The notes: generated from the sequence alone by a model not told the origin. 64,000 nucleotides of DNA from Halichondria panicea (GCF_963675165.1 NC_087389.1:5752621-5816620), one strand, 5' to 3'. Positions 33,460 to 44,419 are shown, counted from the stretch's first letter. Program-made: numbers and translations.

Positions 33460-33658
33460 TACCGTAAACGTTGAAATTTTCGACGGCTGTTTAATTTCGT
33501 TTTTTTCGTCCTTGGACTCAACGCACGAAATTAAATATATACACCACACCTACCTTAATATAACGGACGAAAATTTATGCGCACGAAATTTAAGAATTGT
33601 GGGCCTAGTGCAGAAAGTGCGAAATTTTGATGCGTCAAAAATTTCAACGTTTACGGTA
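33460..33658. mobile_element. 199-bp MITE with 20-bp terminal inverted repeats
   Basis: TACCGTAAACGTTGAAATTT at the start is matched by AAATTTCAACGTTTACGGTA at the end. The interior has AAATTTCGTGCGC-like inverted blocks. No coding frame of interest. Confidence 0.85.
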
Positions 33659-33788
33659 TAATGCTAAAAATTATTCTGAGCATAATTTATCAGGGCCTAC
33701 ATTACACACTGTGCATATGGCAAATGACACTATCATTAGTAACATACAAATCTCGAGTATAAGCAATAAAAATAATGAACAGTTTGTG

Positions 33789-34630
33789 CTATGCTAATAA
33801 TAATTTTTTTTTTCTGATGTGTTCCGAGCTTTCACCTTTGACCCTCAGCGAGTCCCCACCCAACTTGCCATGGTGACTATGGGACGGACTTTGACCTGGG
33901 CCTGATACTGATTTGATCTCTGTCTGGTTGTCATAGCGACTGTAGTATGGAAACTCGGTAATAGTTTTAGAGAACTTGACTTTTGGAGCCGATCTCCTAG
34001 CGTCTCTACAGTGTGTGGGCGTGTGTGGGTGGGGGGTAATTTATAAAGAACAGAAATAATGCTGCAACTAAAGTGACTGCTATAGTGTACACACACGATT
34101 GGTAATACACAGTGACACTAGCAAGTGTATGCAATGGCCGAGTGGTCTCCCAGTAAAGTGTAGGGATAACTCACTCTGTGTGTCTCTGGCTCCTGGAGGA
34201 CCTCTCACTCTTGCTATCAGCCTGGGCACAGAAATCAAACAATGTAGGTGGCTACTAAATAAGTGTATGCTGTTTGTTACATTGAAACCTGTCTATACCC
34301 TACAACTACCCTCTATAATACAGCCAGGTTAATGGCTCCATAGCATGTGTTTGGACCTGTGTTAGCAGGCCACCCTCTATAATACAGCCGGGCCCCAAAC
34401 CTCTGCCCGGTGCATGGCCACAACCAAACAGGTATGATACAGTGCGTACGTAACTCTACTGTATTGCACACAAGCTACACACATGTACAGTGTCTCTCAC
34501 CTCATGTGACTTGCTTTAGAGGTGCTGTATGATAGGAGTGAGGGGGGAGAAGGTTCGGGTCATACCACCACCACGTTTACGAGCCTCTCCATTAGCATTC
34601 ATACGCTGAGCTACTGACGTCATCTGCTTC
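33789..34630 (-). CDS. Synphilin-like gene: 3' exons
   Basis: 34566-34630 (KQMTSVAQRMNANGEARKRG), 34175-34221 (ADSKSERSSRSQRHTE) and 33789-34005 (ARRSAPKVKFSKTITEFPYY, ending at a stop). The last two join in phase 2. Exon 34566 joins the upstream proline-rich exon (HQEVLE) in phase 2. The joint between 34566 and 34221 does not match in phase, so one exon is probably missing from my model. The charged low-complexity tail resembles the region after the ankyrin repeats of synphilin-1, by recall and inference. Synphilin-type proteins are ankyrin/coiled-coil scaffolds. Confidence 0.5.
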
Positions 34631-34637
34631 CTGTGTG

Positions 34638-34828
34638 TGGTGGGAGGGTGTGTGTGTGTGTGGTGGGAGGGTGTGTGCAAGTGTGTGGTGGGAGGGTGTG
34701 TGCGTGTGTGTGGTGGGAGGGTGTGTGTGTGCGAGGGTGTGCGTGTGAGTGTGTGTGTGTGGGTGGTGCAGTCATAGTGTGTGTGAGTGTGTGTGTGGGG
34801 GGGGGTGTGCAGTCATAGTGTGTGTATA
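34638..34828. repeat. TG/GGGAGG tandem repeat
   Basis: Units of GTGTGTGTGGTGGGAGG and CAGTCATAGTGTGTGTG alternate. Related arrays lie at about 40165-40250 and 45775-45915, upstream of the same synphilin exon copies. Confidence 0.9.
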
Positions 34829-34886
34829 GGTACACTAGTTATAATTCAAGCACAGACATTTACAGTAGTTGAACATCTTTCAGCAG

Positions 34887-35138
34887 CCATAACTTTAGTA
34901 CCGTGGCCTCAATTTCAAAAATTTGATGATTTTCTGAAAGCTTAGAAAGAGACCTTTCAAATGATGTATTTCAATCCAATATTTAGATGTGGCCATAATT
35001 CAACTTTGAACCCTGGGCTATTATTACATGGTATTGTGCTAAATCTGTCATCTCCCAAATATCTGGTACCATTTGAAAGGTCTTTTTCTAAGCTTTCGGA
35101 AAATCATAAAATTGGATCCACGGAATTCAAGTTATGGC
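34887..35138. repeat. Fold-back repeat, copy 1
   Basis: The left arm from GCCATAACTTTAGTACCGTG and GAAAGCTTAGAAAGAGACCT pairs with the right arm AGGTCTTTTTCTAAGCTTTC ... AAGTTATGGC. Copies at 40312-40564 and 45972-46204 sit at the same place beside synphilin exon copies, so they were carried in the duplicated unit. No coding potential. Confidence 0.8.
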
Positions 35139-35226
35139 GACTGAACGAGTCCACTAACCAATTGATTAAACGGGGGACATGTACATGTAGTACATACCTG
35201 CACATTAATTTATACTATTCACTCAC

Positions 35227-35426
35227 TCTAACACTTCTTGGTGGGTGGCTGTTCGATAGTCAATGGTATTATGGTCCTCCCCTTTATCTGCCGCCTCATG
35301 ACCTCTGTCCTTTGACCCTCGTGACCTTTTCTTAGCAGCAGGACCCGGGGTACAGGGAGACGATTGGAGGATCGTTTAGGGGTAGTGGGTGGTTCAGGGG
35401 GCACCTTCCGCACAGGTACTTGACCC
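35227..35426 (-). pseudogene. Synphilin-like proline-rich exon, copy 1, frameshifted
   Basis: Starts after CCCAGCAG and reads VPVRKVPPEPPTTPKRSSNR. It then loses frame because one base is missing in the CCC run (CCCCGGGTCC against CCCCCGGATCC elsewhere). The intact copies continue DPAAKKRSRGSKDRGHEAAD and end EVLE at a GTGAGT donor in phase 2. This is the copy closest to the 3' exons. Confidence 0.65.
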
Positions 35427-35987
35427 CTGCTGGGGGGAGGGGGTTGATAATTAGCACAAGAATAATAAGAAGCACTAACAAGCTGCTACTTGTAGCTACG
35501 TACATGTAGCTAGCTGCTGGTAATAATTGTTTTTGGCTGCCACGTGCAGAAATGCTAGAGTCAAAGTTCACTGTGGGGTTGTGAGGGTGCGAAGGTTACC
35601 AAGTATAACAAAATTAATTATGACAGATTTTCATCAACAATTCATGGAATAGTAAAAATAAAAATTAAGAGAGGGAGTTTTTAGATACCGTATAGTTGGT
35701 TATTTTAGAGGCACGAACTTATCGAGGTTTCGAGGATTGACCCAGAAACAGGCAGGCTGGTAAAAAATTAAATTAAAAGGGACATCGAGTTTTTAGATAG
35801 TTTCTGCACATAGAGAATGTGTTAGGCTTTCCTGAACATGTTGTGGTAACTAATAAGCCTTATAAGGAAGTAACAGTAGTTGTTGGGTTCACAAACGAAC
35901 CCATGAAACCTGTAGCTTGTAAAACAGCTGCAGGTACAATAGTACAGCACTCACTGATCTAAGCACATCATTAGATAGACCAATCAA

Positions 35988-36232
35988 TTCAAGCCCAAGC
36001 GGGGCCCAAGCGGGGCCCAAGCGCAAGCCAAGCACAATTCAAGCCCAAGCGGGGCCCAAGTGGGCCCAAGCCAGGCCAAGCGCAAGCCAAGCATAATTCA
36101 AGCCCAAGCGGGGCCCAAGCCAGGCCAAGCGCAAACCAAGCACAATTCAAGCCCAAGCGGGGCCCAAGCCAGGCCAAGCGCAAGCCAAGCGCAATTCAAG
36201 CCCAAGCCAAACCAAGCGCAATTCAAGAGTGG
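35988..36232. repeat. GC-rich CAAGCCCAAGC minisatellite
   Basis: Tandem variants of CAAGCCCAAGCGGGGCCCAA and GCCAGGCCAAGCGCAAGCCA, more than ten units, within AT-rich surroundings. The paralogous site at 60541-60580 has only about one unit, so the array expanded after duplication. It abuts the donor of the dynein exon at 36249. Confidence 0.9.
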
Positions 36233-36248
36233 TGTTATGTAGACTCAC

Positions 36249-36950
36249 CGAGGCTTGTGACAGATCATCTGCTTCAAAGATGAGGTTCATACAGTTGCTC
36301 ATTTGAATGATCTCCCCCGACATGAGACACAGCTTCTTGTTGTTATCCAGTACAGTGTTCATGGACTCCATCCACAGAGTGTCTATAGGACCATCAAACA
36401 CCACCCACTTACGGTCATCACTTTGTGCAGGTGCAAACTCCCTACACACACAGATATAAGCACTGATCAACCACGCAATGATACGTACGTAGCTATCAAA
36501 ATGGCTGTAAAAAGCGCAAGGCTATTATATACTTTGCTTTTGCTAAAATTGCCGGATTTCTACTAATCACAAAACTTACATCTACATGTAAGCACACCAT
36601 TGGAAAGGTTGTTCTCAGAGCTAGCAATTAGATTTGACAAAAATTACAGGCTACCAAAAACAGCTGAATTGTTGAAAAGCTATAGCCTTGTGCTTTTGTT
36701 ACAATAGAGCGCAACTATAATTATATGCACAGGCTTAGGCTCACCTGAATGTGTTGGCTACCACACCATCAGTCCACTCGTGTGACACAGGGTCAAACTG
36801 ACCAAACAGTTGACCCTTAGTGACAGCCTTGGGGTTGATGACTCTATAGCCTGTCTTGTTCTCTTCCATCTGTTCCCTCTCATTGATTAGTGTGAGTGTG
36901 TCAGCTAGTACATGTGACATTGTCTGGTGTGTGTGTGTGTGTGTGTGCGT

Positions 36951-36995
<45 letters not shown>

Positions 36996-37824
36996 GGGGG
37001 GTTACTACGGTAGATGAATAGCAATGGTATTGTATAGGAGGGAGGTTGTTAAAACACTTTAAATTCCACTACAACATGACCTTAGAAAGTACAAGTGGTA
37101 CTGGGGCTCTTTAAACGGCCATAACTTTAGTTGCAATTTCAAATTTTGGGGGATTTTCTGAAAGCTATGATTTGTTTAAATCCAAAATTTGGTAGGGGAA
37201 TAGTTAGATCGCAAAGATTTTTACCGGCAAAATATTCTAGCCATACGGTAGGCCTCTCCTAGCTTATAGTACCATACCTTGGGTAGGTTGACGTCCATGA
37301 TGGATGTGAGCAGTAACACATCTTCATGTTTGTTAGGGTACTTCAGTTTCAGATGACCGGCTGCCACCAACACTGACTGGACTGCACGCATGCCTACAGT
37401 GTACAATAGTGAGTAGGTCGAGTATACAGTACAGTGGGTTGTACACACCATAGTCAGAATGGAGTTGGCTGGAGAGTTGCTCTGAACACAGTCGATAGGT
37501 CATGACAATCTTGACGGCCAGATTACGAGCATCCACAAAACCATAAGAGTAGAGAGAGATCTCTCCAATCATGGCATAGTCTGGCACCATCATGGCCACT
37601 GTACGAAACAACACCTACAGAGAGAAATATTGAAATGCATAGAGGCTAAATAGAAAGTACCAATAGTTACCTTTAGATTGTCTGGTAGTTCAGAGCAGCC
37701 AGCATAACCTGGGTTCATGGTTCATGGTGATGCAGACAAAGCACGATGGCCGCAGGTTCAGAGTAGTGCCCTCAAATACAAATGTCTTTAGATGAGTTTT
37801 CACTGCTCTCAAGATGGACAAAAT
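36249..37824 (-). pseudogene. Axonemal dynein heavy chain fragment, copy 2 (most complete)
   Basis: Five exons in order: 37671-37824 (FEGTTLNLRPSCF), 37449-37614 ([20 protein letters not shown]), 37278-37393 ([14 protein letters not shown] ... IMDVNLPK), 36745-36923 ([20 protein letters not shown]) and 36249-36441 ([20 protein letters not shown] ... [10 protein letters not shown]). Splice phases match throughout. Two facts argue against function. The 7-base ACCATGA duplication shifts the ITMNPGYAG frame. The exons that should carry the AAA3 Walker A loop between DVNLPK and INPKAV are absent, replaced by a CA repeat. The [20 protein letters not shown] motif points to the DNAH3/7/12 inner-arm group, by recall. 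Confidence 0.85.
36926..36993. repeat. (TG)n microsatellite at a dynein 3' splice site
   Basis: TG repeats with a GTGCGTGTGCG interruption, followed by a G run. On the minus strand the CA tract leads directly into CCAG at the acceptor of exon 36745-36923. Confidence 0.95.
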
Positions 37825-37900
37825 CTATAGAGTAATTATAGGGATTGTTGAACGGCCATAATAATGACAATTTTTTTTTTATATAGATAATAAATTATAC

Positions 37901-38256
37901 TACCGTAAGACCTCGATTTAAGGCGACCCTCCCAATATGCGACACCCAGGAGCTTCAGCAATTTTCTGACCTCTAAAAGTAGCGACAGCTGCATTGATAT
38001 TTATTTTTTAATGTCGCGTTCTAAATAGAGGTAAATGTAGCCACTCCCTAGCCTCGATTGTAGCCCACTGGAAAATCAGTGTTTTTAAGCGGCCTGAAAT
38101 CGAGGCAAGTAGACTCTGTAAAGTTACCTCCAATTAGATGCGACCCTCTAAATATGCGACACCAGGGCTTCAATATAATTTTTCAACCTCCAAAAGATGC
38201 AACCTCTGGCTTCGTAATTATTAAAAAGTGTCGCTTTAAATCGAGATCTTACGGTA
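37901..38256. mobile_element. MITE-like element, GACCTCGATTTAAGG family, copy 1
   Basis: TACCGTAAGACCTCGATTTA at the left is complementary, with few mismatches, to TAAATCGAGATCTTACGGTA at the right. Internal blocks of TATGCGACACC repeat in both halves. The equivalent position in dynein copy 1 (near 2010) lacks it. Copy 2 is at 44065-44412. Confidence 0.85.
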
Positions 38257-38264
38257 TGAACCTA

Positions 38265-38500
38265 CAGCATTCTCTAGGATGCTCCTCTCCTGGTCCTCCA
38301 CTGACTTGTGATAGAGCTACTCACCACACAGCCTCATCTGACAACACACCTGAAACAGGGGACAACAATTTGTTATAATTATGTTGGAGAACAATAAATA
38401 CTGTAATAGTGCTGCTCACAAGCATCACTTACAGGAAGATAGACTCTTTAAGCCTGCACTCAGTATTGTATTCATTCTTGCTTTGACTTTAGTTTCTGAT
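38265..38500 (-). pseudogene. Cluster X fragment, copy 3
   Basis: Starts within the SVEDQERSIL exon, cut by the adjacent MITE region at CATTCTCTAGG, and continues with the short GTGAGTAG piece and a degraded GLKR-type piece near 38435-38460. No intact frame. Confidence 0.5.
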
Positions 38501-38559
38501 CCATGTGGCACCGGCCAGCAAAACTCAAAAGTAGGGAGGTAAGTAGGGAGGAAGCTGAG

Positions 38560-38637
38560 GGGGTGTGGCTGGTGTTTTATTCATTTCCCTTTAGCCTAAG
38601 AAGGGAAATGAATAAAACACCAGCCCCGCCCCCTTCC
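38560..38637. repeat. GC-rich hairpin, copy 3
   Basis: GGTGTTTTATTCATTTCCCT with its complement across a short AGCCTAAG loop. The GC-rich half has decayed on the left arm (GGGGGTGTGGCTGG). Confidence 0.85.
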
Positions 38638-38819
38638 ATTAATTAATTGTCTCTCAAGAACTTATGACAATGACAATTTATATAATATAGCACCAATAAT
38701 TCTATTGATGATGAACAACAGACAAATAGTAATGTAGACCACAGTGAATAATTGTATCAAAATAAATTATCACTTGAGGACAACACAATGAATGAGGTAT
38801 AATTGTGTGTAAATTATGT

Positions 38820-38918
38820 TCAGTTCAAATCCAAGAAGCAGCTGTCACAGACTCTGACCAACTTCTTTGAGGAGGGCAGCTGGGTGCTTTGTGAAGTGCA
38901 CTGTTGGCAGAATATCAT

Positions 38919-38919
<1 letters not shown>
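38820..38919 (-). CDS. FYVE zinc-finger terminal exon, copy B, intact
   Basis: A 100-base exon after a CA-repeat acceptor reads [20 protein letters not shown] then [12 protein letters not shown] and TGA. It carries the third and fourth cysteine pairs of a FYVE finger. The preceding half of the finger (R+HHC region) was not found nearby. The host gene is probably a coiled-coil endosomal protein of RUFY/EEA1 type (inference). Copies A and D are frameshifted; C is intact. Confidence 0.65.
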
Positions 38920-38972
<53 letters not shown>

Positions 38973-39203
38973 AGTGTGTGTGTGGGTGTGTGTGTGTGTG
39001 TGTGTGTGGCTAAATATCTGACCGGGAGGCTTAATTTATAAGGCCTAGGAACAGGCCTGTATTGTCGATCTGGGCCAGGTTTTGTGGTGGTAGTATCTGA
39101 TAATGGGGATGGGTCTATGTGGTTCTTCTTTCTATAGGTGGCAAGCACAATTAACCTCTAATTTTGGTTCCTAGAAATTAGCACAAGGCATTAGTCAAGA
39201 TAG

Positions 39204-39240
<37 letters not shown>

Positions 39241-39300
39241 TGGGGGTGTCCTAAAATCCTTATCATTACCACAACACCACCATACAATGTTGCTATTCTA

Positions 39301-39927
39301 CAGGGATTTGAGGAGTTCTAGCAACTGTAATGTCGAAAGCGGAAGTACCTGTCACGTGAACAGTTACGTAATTCTGGCTCATTCCAAACCAATTTTTCTC
39401 CAATAAAGCATTTAGGCCTTATTTATTTTGGGGAAAAATCGACCTATACAGGCTTTGCTCTGCATATATCTGCAAGCCTTTGCACCACAGCTAGCTAGCT
39501 AGCTAAAGCTATCCTTGAGCATTTCCAATCGTTTTGTGAGCTACTACTATTAGTCTGTCACACAACCTGTGTCACAGAACTGTGTATCCAGCTGCTAAGA
39601 GAGATTTTACTGAGACTTAGTGTCACTAGTCTCAGTAAAGTCACTAGTAATGATAAACTTTTCAACAGCTTACGGGCAGGCTGGGGCAAGTAGTAGCTCA
39701 CAAAACGATTAGAATCTCAAGGATAGCTTCAGCTGCATGCATGCTGTGGTACATGGTGCCGGTGGTGCAAAGCCTTTGCCAAAGCTTATGTAAGTCAACG
39801 TTTTCCCAGTTTAATAAGGCTCTATTGGAGAAAAATTGGATTGGAATTTAATCTTGTTACGTAACGGTTCACGTGACAGGTACTTCCGCTCTCGACATCA
39901 CAGTTGCAAGAACTCCTCAAATCCCTG
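39301..39927. mobile_element. Fold-back Tc1/mariner-like MITE with TA duplication
   Basis: CAGGGATTTGAGGAGTT at the left end and AACTCCTCAAATCCCTG at the right are exact complements. Homology continues inward through ACTTCCGCT, GTCACGTGA and TTTTTCTCCAATA. TA flanks both ends (39299-39300, 39928-39929). Empty sites exist in paralogous repeats at 18597, 19157, 19484 and 59441 (GCTATTCTAACAACATCC), proving insertion. Length 627 bases, no transposase. Confidence 0.92.
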
Positions 39928-40311
39928 TAACAACATCCTGAGCAATGATGGCTTCCAGAACTTGTATGGTACTTTTTGAGGGCTAATATTTTCTGGCTAA
40001 TTTGCGAGATAAAATTAGACCCTCGACAATTCCCCGCTATAAGGTGGTATCAATGGTAGATGCTCTTATCTACTCTTGGTGGTATGGAAACTCACATACA
40101 AATTATGGTAAGGATTTGATGTAGAGAATGGGCTGGGACTAGCTTGGATATACCAGCAGATGTGGTGGGAGAGTGTGTGTGGGGGGGGGGGGTGCAGTCA
40201 TAGTGTGTGTGTGTGTGTGTGTGGGGGGGGGGTGCAGTCATAGTGTGTGTATAGGTACACTAGTTATAATTCAAGCACGGACATGTTACAGTAGTTGAAC
40301 ATCTTTCAGCA

Positions 40312-40564
40312 GCCATAACTTTAGTACTGTGACCCCAACTTCAAAAATTTGATGATTTTCTGAAAGCTTAGAAAGAGACCTTTCAAACGATGTATTTCAA
40401 TCCAATATTTAGATATGGTCATAATTCAACTTTGAACCATGGGCTATTATTACATGGTATCGTGCTAAATCTGTCATCTCCCAAATATCTGGTACCATTT
40501 CAAAGGTCTTTTTCTAAGCTTTCAGAAAATCATAAAATTGGATCCACGGAATTCAAGTTATGGC
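40312..40564. repeat. Fold-back repeat, copy 2
   Basis: Same arms as 34887-35138 with scattered substitutions; lies immediately 3' (minus sense) of synphilin exon copy 2. Confidence 0.8.
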
Positions 40565-40652
40565 GACTGAACGAGTCCACTAACCAATTGATTAAACGGG
40601 GGACATGTACATGTAGTACATACCTGCACATTAATTTATACTATTCACTCAC

Positions 40653-40853
40653 TCTAACACTTCTTGGTGGGTGGCTGTTCGATAGTCAATGGTATTATGG
40701 TCCTCCCCTTTATCTGCCGCCTCATGACCTCTGTCCTTTGACCCTCGTGACCTCTTCTTAGCAGCAGGATCTGGGGGTACGGGGGGACGATTGGAGGATC
40801 GTTTAGGAGTAGTGGGTGGTTCAGGGGGCGCCTTCCGCACAGGTACTTGACCC
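40653..40853 (-). CDS. Synphilin-like proline-rich exon, copy 2, intact
   Basis: Reads VPVRKAPPEPPTTPKRSSNR, then DPAAKKRSRGSKDRGHEAAD and THQEVLE, ending at GTGAGT in phase 2. That phase joins KQMTSVAQRM at 34566-34630. Proline- and basic-rich, it is likely disordered. Between this exon and its acceptor partner lies other duplicated DNA. Which of three copies is used is unknown. Confidence 0.55.
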
Positions 40854-41109
40854 CTGCTGGGGGGAGGGGGTTGATAATTAGCACAAGAATAATAAGAAGC
40901 ACTAACAAGCTGCTACTTGCTGCTAGTAATAATTGTTTTTGGCTGACACGTGCAGAAATGCTAGAGTCAAAGTTCACTGAGGCCACTATTTGAGACTGAA
41001 TATTGCTCAACCACGAATATTTAACCCCCCGAAAATTACCGGCTATACGGTAGACACAAGCAGTAGCAATTCTCCCAGTGACACACTCTCATACAGACTT
41101 GCACACACA

Positions 41110-41784
41110 CTCAGGTGCATTAAGGACTGGGACCAACATAAAAAAGACATTTATAAGAGGCACTTCAACCTGCTGCTGTTTACTGTGTATATTAATATGT
41201 GTAAAACTTTTATGATGAAATGAAACACTAGCTTCCATTCTCTAGGAAAATATTAAAATGAAGCCCCGCCCACTAATTGATCAGTGGGGGTGGTCCGTCT
41301 TGTCGAAGCACTATTTCACTTTTCTATTGAAAAATCGGCGTTTAAACACTAAGGCTACTAGCTATTGCTGCTGCTCATTATACTTAGTTCTATCTAAGCT
41401 AACAACTTACTCTAGCGCTTAGCCCTCCTGGTCTTTGCAAGGGAGAAATAACAGAAAGTTGTTTGATGTAGCAGTCTCATCTTGGATAGTAGGCTTCCCA
41501 GGGACACGGTCAACAATTTTTTGACAAAGTACAAGGATAAATCAGCTAAGGAAGGCTTATGGAAGTCATCTATTGCCTCGCAAGCTTTACTAGAGGGTGT
41601 TTTAAACGCCGACTAAGTCACTTCTCTAAACCAGCTGAATTACTGCAAAATGAAAAGGGAGGGAGTGGTACATGGTACGTTGAAGTAATGAACGCGTGGG
41701 CGGAACCATGGCGACCGTGTGGGCGGGGCTTATAATTTGCAAATTCAGCAATAATTGAAGGTCCCAGTCCTTAATGCACCTGAG
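41110..41784. mobile_element. DNA-transposon derivative with perfect 24-25-bp termini
   Basis: CAGGTGCATTAAGGACTGGG at the left and its exact complement CCCAGTCCTTAATGCACCTG at the right bound about 675 bases. Paralogous empty sites at 46750 and 47248 read CTTGCACACACACCACC or CTTGCACAAACACCACC. The flanking CACAC is low complexity, so the target duplication cannot be measured. No transposase frame; hAT-like or other superfamily undetermined. Confidence 0.88.
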
Positions 41785-41838
41785 CACACCACCATACACA
41801 CACACTACACAATCCCTAATTAAAGGCCCACCACTTAC

Positions 41839-42296
41839 ATAGCGAGCTGCTCGGCCATGTGTGTCAGTTCTCCAGAGAGTGCCCAAAAAGTCATGAGATA
41901 GCGGACACAGATATTCTGACCCATAGCATCGGCCCAATCCACCGGCTTCTGGTTCTCCCTGTCCGTGTGTGTGTGTGTGTGTGGTGTGAGCGGTGTGGGT
42001 GTGTGTGGGTAGGGGAGTGATACAGCTAGACTTAGAACCTAAAACCAAAAACACGATTGCAGTTATCGTTGCTACAGTAGCTATGCGATACACACGTTTC
42101 AGACTTGAGCAAGCACTTATTACACTAACAGCACACATCCACCCTCCCACTCATACATCCGCTCACTCACCTGTAGACAGTCGAGGTGTCCTCCCTGTGC
42201 GGAAAAGTGGGCGGGGGTAAACAGCAGTATCTATGTCACTTCCGACTGTTCGTTCCTCTTCTTCACCGTCTTGAGAAGCCACTCAAGGCACTTGGC
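41839..42296 (-). pseudogene. Synphilin-like ankyrin exons, copy 1
   Basis: 42171-42296 reads CLEWLLKTVKKRNEQSEV, then after a TAG in frame LLFTPAHFSAQGGHLDCLQ, which is an ankyrin repeat ending in phase 0. 41839-41968 is a truncated copy of the next exon (QNICVRYLM... region), nine bases shorter inside and cut at DREN by a TG tract. Ankyrin repeats bind proteins. The in-frame TAG might be bypassed, because ATAG could itself be an acceptor at 42226, so exon boundaries are uncertain. Confidence 0.5.
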
Positions 42297-42350
42297 CTGT
42301 CATGTGACGAGCACGTATACCATATAAATATCATGTGACAAATAGAATAA

Positions 42351-42775
42351 GTTATGGATAGTCTAAGTTAGCAAATAATTATTTCGAAAAGTATAGTGGC
42401 TATTTTTATTTCTAAATATCCCCTAAAATGTAGAGGCCGGTGGTTAGTTCCAACCACCACCACCGACCAGTGTGGGCACATCACTAGCAACCTATAACTA
42501 GGTATACACACACGCATGAACAGCTAGTCGGACAATACGCACAATTAGCGAGTGCTACAACAATACACAAACAAACAAACTAACAACAACACATTGCTAC
42601 CAATCAGCACACACTCATCAATACCATATAGCTATTTCAAAGGGATACAAAATGAATCTTTTAATCGTGAAAATGCATAATTCAAGTTATGAGCACTCAA
42701 AGTTAGCTATCAAAACAGAACCATGCAGTTTGGATAATCACCAAGGTTGGATAACAACTATTTGAGCGACAATAA
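42351..42775. repeat. Dispersed block, copy 3 of the 666-1080 type
   Basis: Almost identical to 666-1080 from GGATAGTCTAAGTTAGCAAA onward. It lies between ankyrin exons and dynein copy 3. Non-coding. Confidence 0.8.
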
Positions 42776-42819
42776 CTTGCGTACCATTCGTCCAATCTCA
42801 TAATTTTTGTATTTTTGTT

Positions 42820-43420
42820 GTTATCCAGTACAGTGTTCATGGACTCCATCCACAGAGTGTCTATAGGACCATCAAACACCACCCACTTACGGTCATCACT
42901 TTGTGCAGGTGCAAACTCCCTACACACACAGATATAAGCACTGATCAACCACGCAATGATACGTACGCAGCTATCAAAATGGCTGTAAAAAGCGCAAGGC
43001 TATTATATACTTTGCTTTTGCTAAAATTGCCGGATTTCTACTAATCACAAAACTTACATCTACATGTAAGCACACCATTGGAAAGGTTGTTCTGAGAGCT
43101 AGCAATTAGATTTGAAATTAGAGAATTTCAACAAAAATTACAGGCTACCAAAAACAGCTGAATTGTTGAAAAGCTATAGCCTTGTGCTTTTGTTACAATA
43201 GAGCGCAACTATATATGCACAGGCTTAGGCTCACCTGAATGTGTTGGCTACCACACCATAAGTCCACTCGTGTGACACAGGGTCAAACTGACCAAACAGT
43301 TGACCCCTAGTGACAGCCTTGGGGTTGATGACTGTCTTGTTCTCTTCCATCTGTCCCCTCTCATTGAGTAGTGTGAGTGTGTCAGCTAGTACATGTACCT
43401 CTAGGACCTTGGTCTTGCCT

Positions 43421-43483
<63 letters not shown>

Positions 43484-43987
43484 GGGGGTTACTACGGTAG
43501 ATGAATAGCAATGGTATTGTATATAGGAGGGAGGTTGTTAAACACTTTAAATTCCACTACAACATGACCTTAGAAAGTACAAGTGGTACTGTGGCTCTTT
43601 AAACGGCCATATTAAACTTTAGTAGTGAGTATACAGTACAGTGGGTTGTACCAGTCGATAGGTCATGACAATCTTGACGGCCAGATTACGAGCATCCACA
43701 AAACCATAAGAGTAGAGAGAGATCTCTCCAATCATGACATAGTCTGGCACCATCATGGCCACTGTACGAAACAACACCTACAGAGAGAAATATTGAAATG
43801 CATAGAGGCTAAATAGAAAGTACCGATAGTTACCTTTAGATTGTCTGGTAGTTCAGAGCAGCCAGCATAACCTGGGTTCATGGTTCATGGTGATGCAGAC
43901 AAAGCACGATGGACACAGGTTCAGAGTAGTGCCCTCAAATACAAATGTCTTTAGATGAGTTTTCACTGCTCTCAAGATGGACAAAAT
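42820..43987 (-). pseudogene. Axonemal dynein heavy chain fragment, copy 3
   Basis: Truncated [12 protein letters not shown] exon (42820-42919), [15 protein letters not shown] exon (43235-43400, nine bases shorter so the YRV codons are missing), partial [12 protein letters not shown] exon (43652-43777) and FEGTTLNLRPSCF exon (43834-43987). The last has the shared 7-base duplication, and its acceptor TATAG has become TATAC. The MRAVQSV exon is deleted. Clearly non-functional. Confidence 0.85.
43420..43481. repeat. (TG)n microsatellite
   Basis: About 30 TG units followed by TAGGGGGG, homologous to the tracts beside the other dynein copies. Confidence 0.95.
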
Positions 43988-44064
43988 GTATAGAGTAATT
44001 ATAGGGATTGTTGAACGGCCATAATAATTATAATTTTTTTTTTATATAGATAATAAAATTATAC

Positions 44065-44412
44065 TACCGTAAGACCTTGATTTAAGGCGACCCTCCAAAT
44101 ATGCGACACCCAGGAGCTTCAGCAATTTTCTGACCTCTAAAAGTAGCGACAGCTACGTTGATAATTATTTTATAATGTCGCGTTCTAAATAGAGGTATAA
44201 ATGTAGCCACTCCCTAGCCTCGATTGTAGCCTACTGGAAAATCAGTTTTTTTAAGCGGCCTGAAATCAAGGCAAGTAGACTCTGTAAAGTTACCTCCAAT
44301 TAGATGAGACCCTCTAAATATGCGACACCAGGGCTTCAATATAATTTTTCAACCTCCAAAAGATGCGACCTCTGGCTTCGTAATTATTAAAAAGTGTCGC
44401 GATCTTACGGTA
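44065..44412. mobile_element. MITE-like element, GACCTCGATTTAAGG family, copy 2
   Basis: Same as 37901-38256 but with eight bases missing near the right terminus (GTCGCGATCTTACGG), so the terminal repeats no longer pair fully. Located at the same point relative to dynein copy 3, so it was duplicated together with that copy. Confidence 0.85.
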
Positions 44413-44419
44413 TGAACCT

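Noticed and set aside
39020..39150. Pro/Thr-rich minus-strand frame near 39.1 and 45.3 kb ([15 protein letters not shown])
   Set aside because: The frame is not preserved between the two copies and the borders fall in a TG tract.
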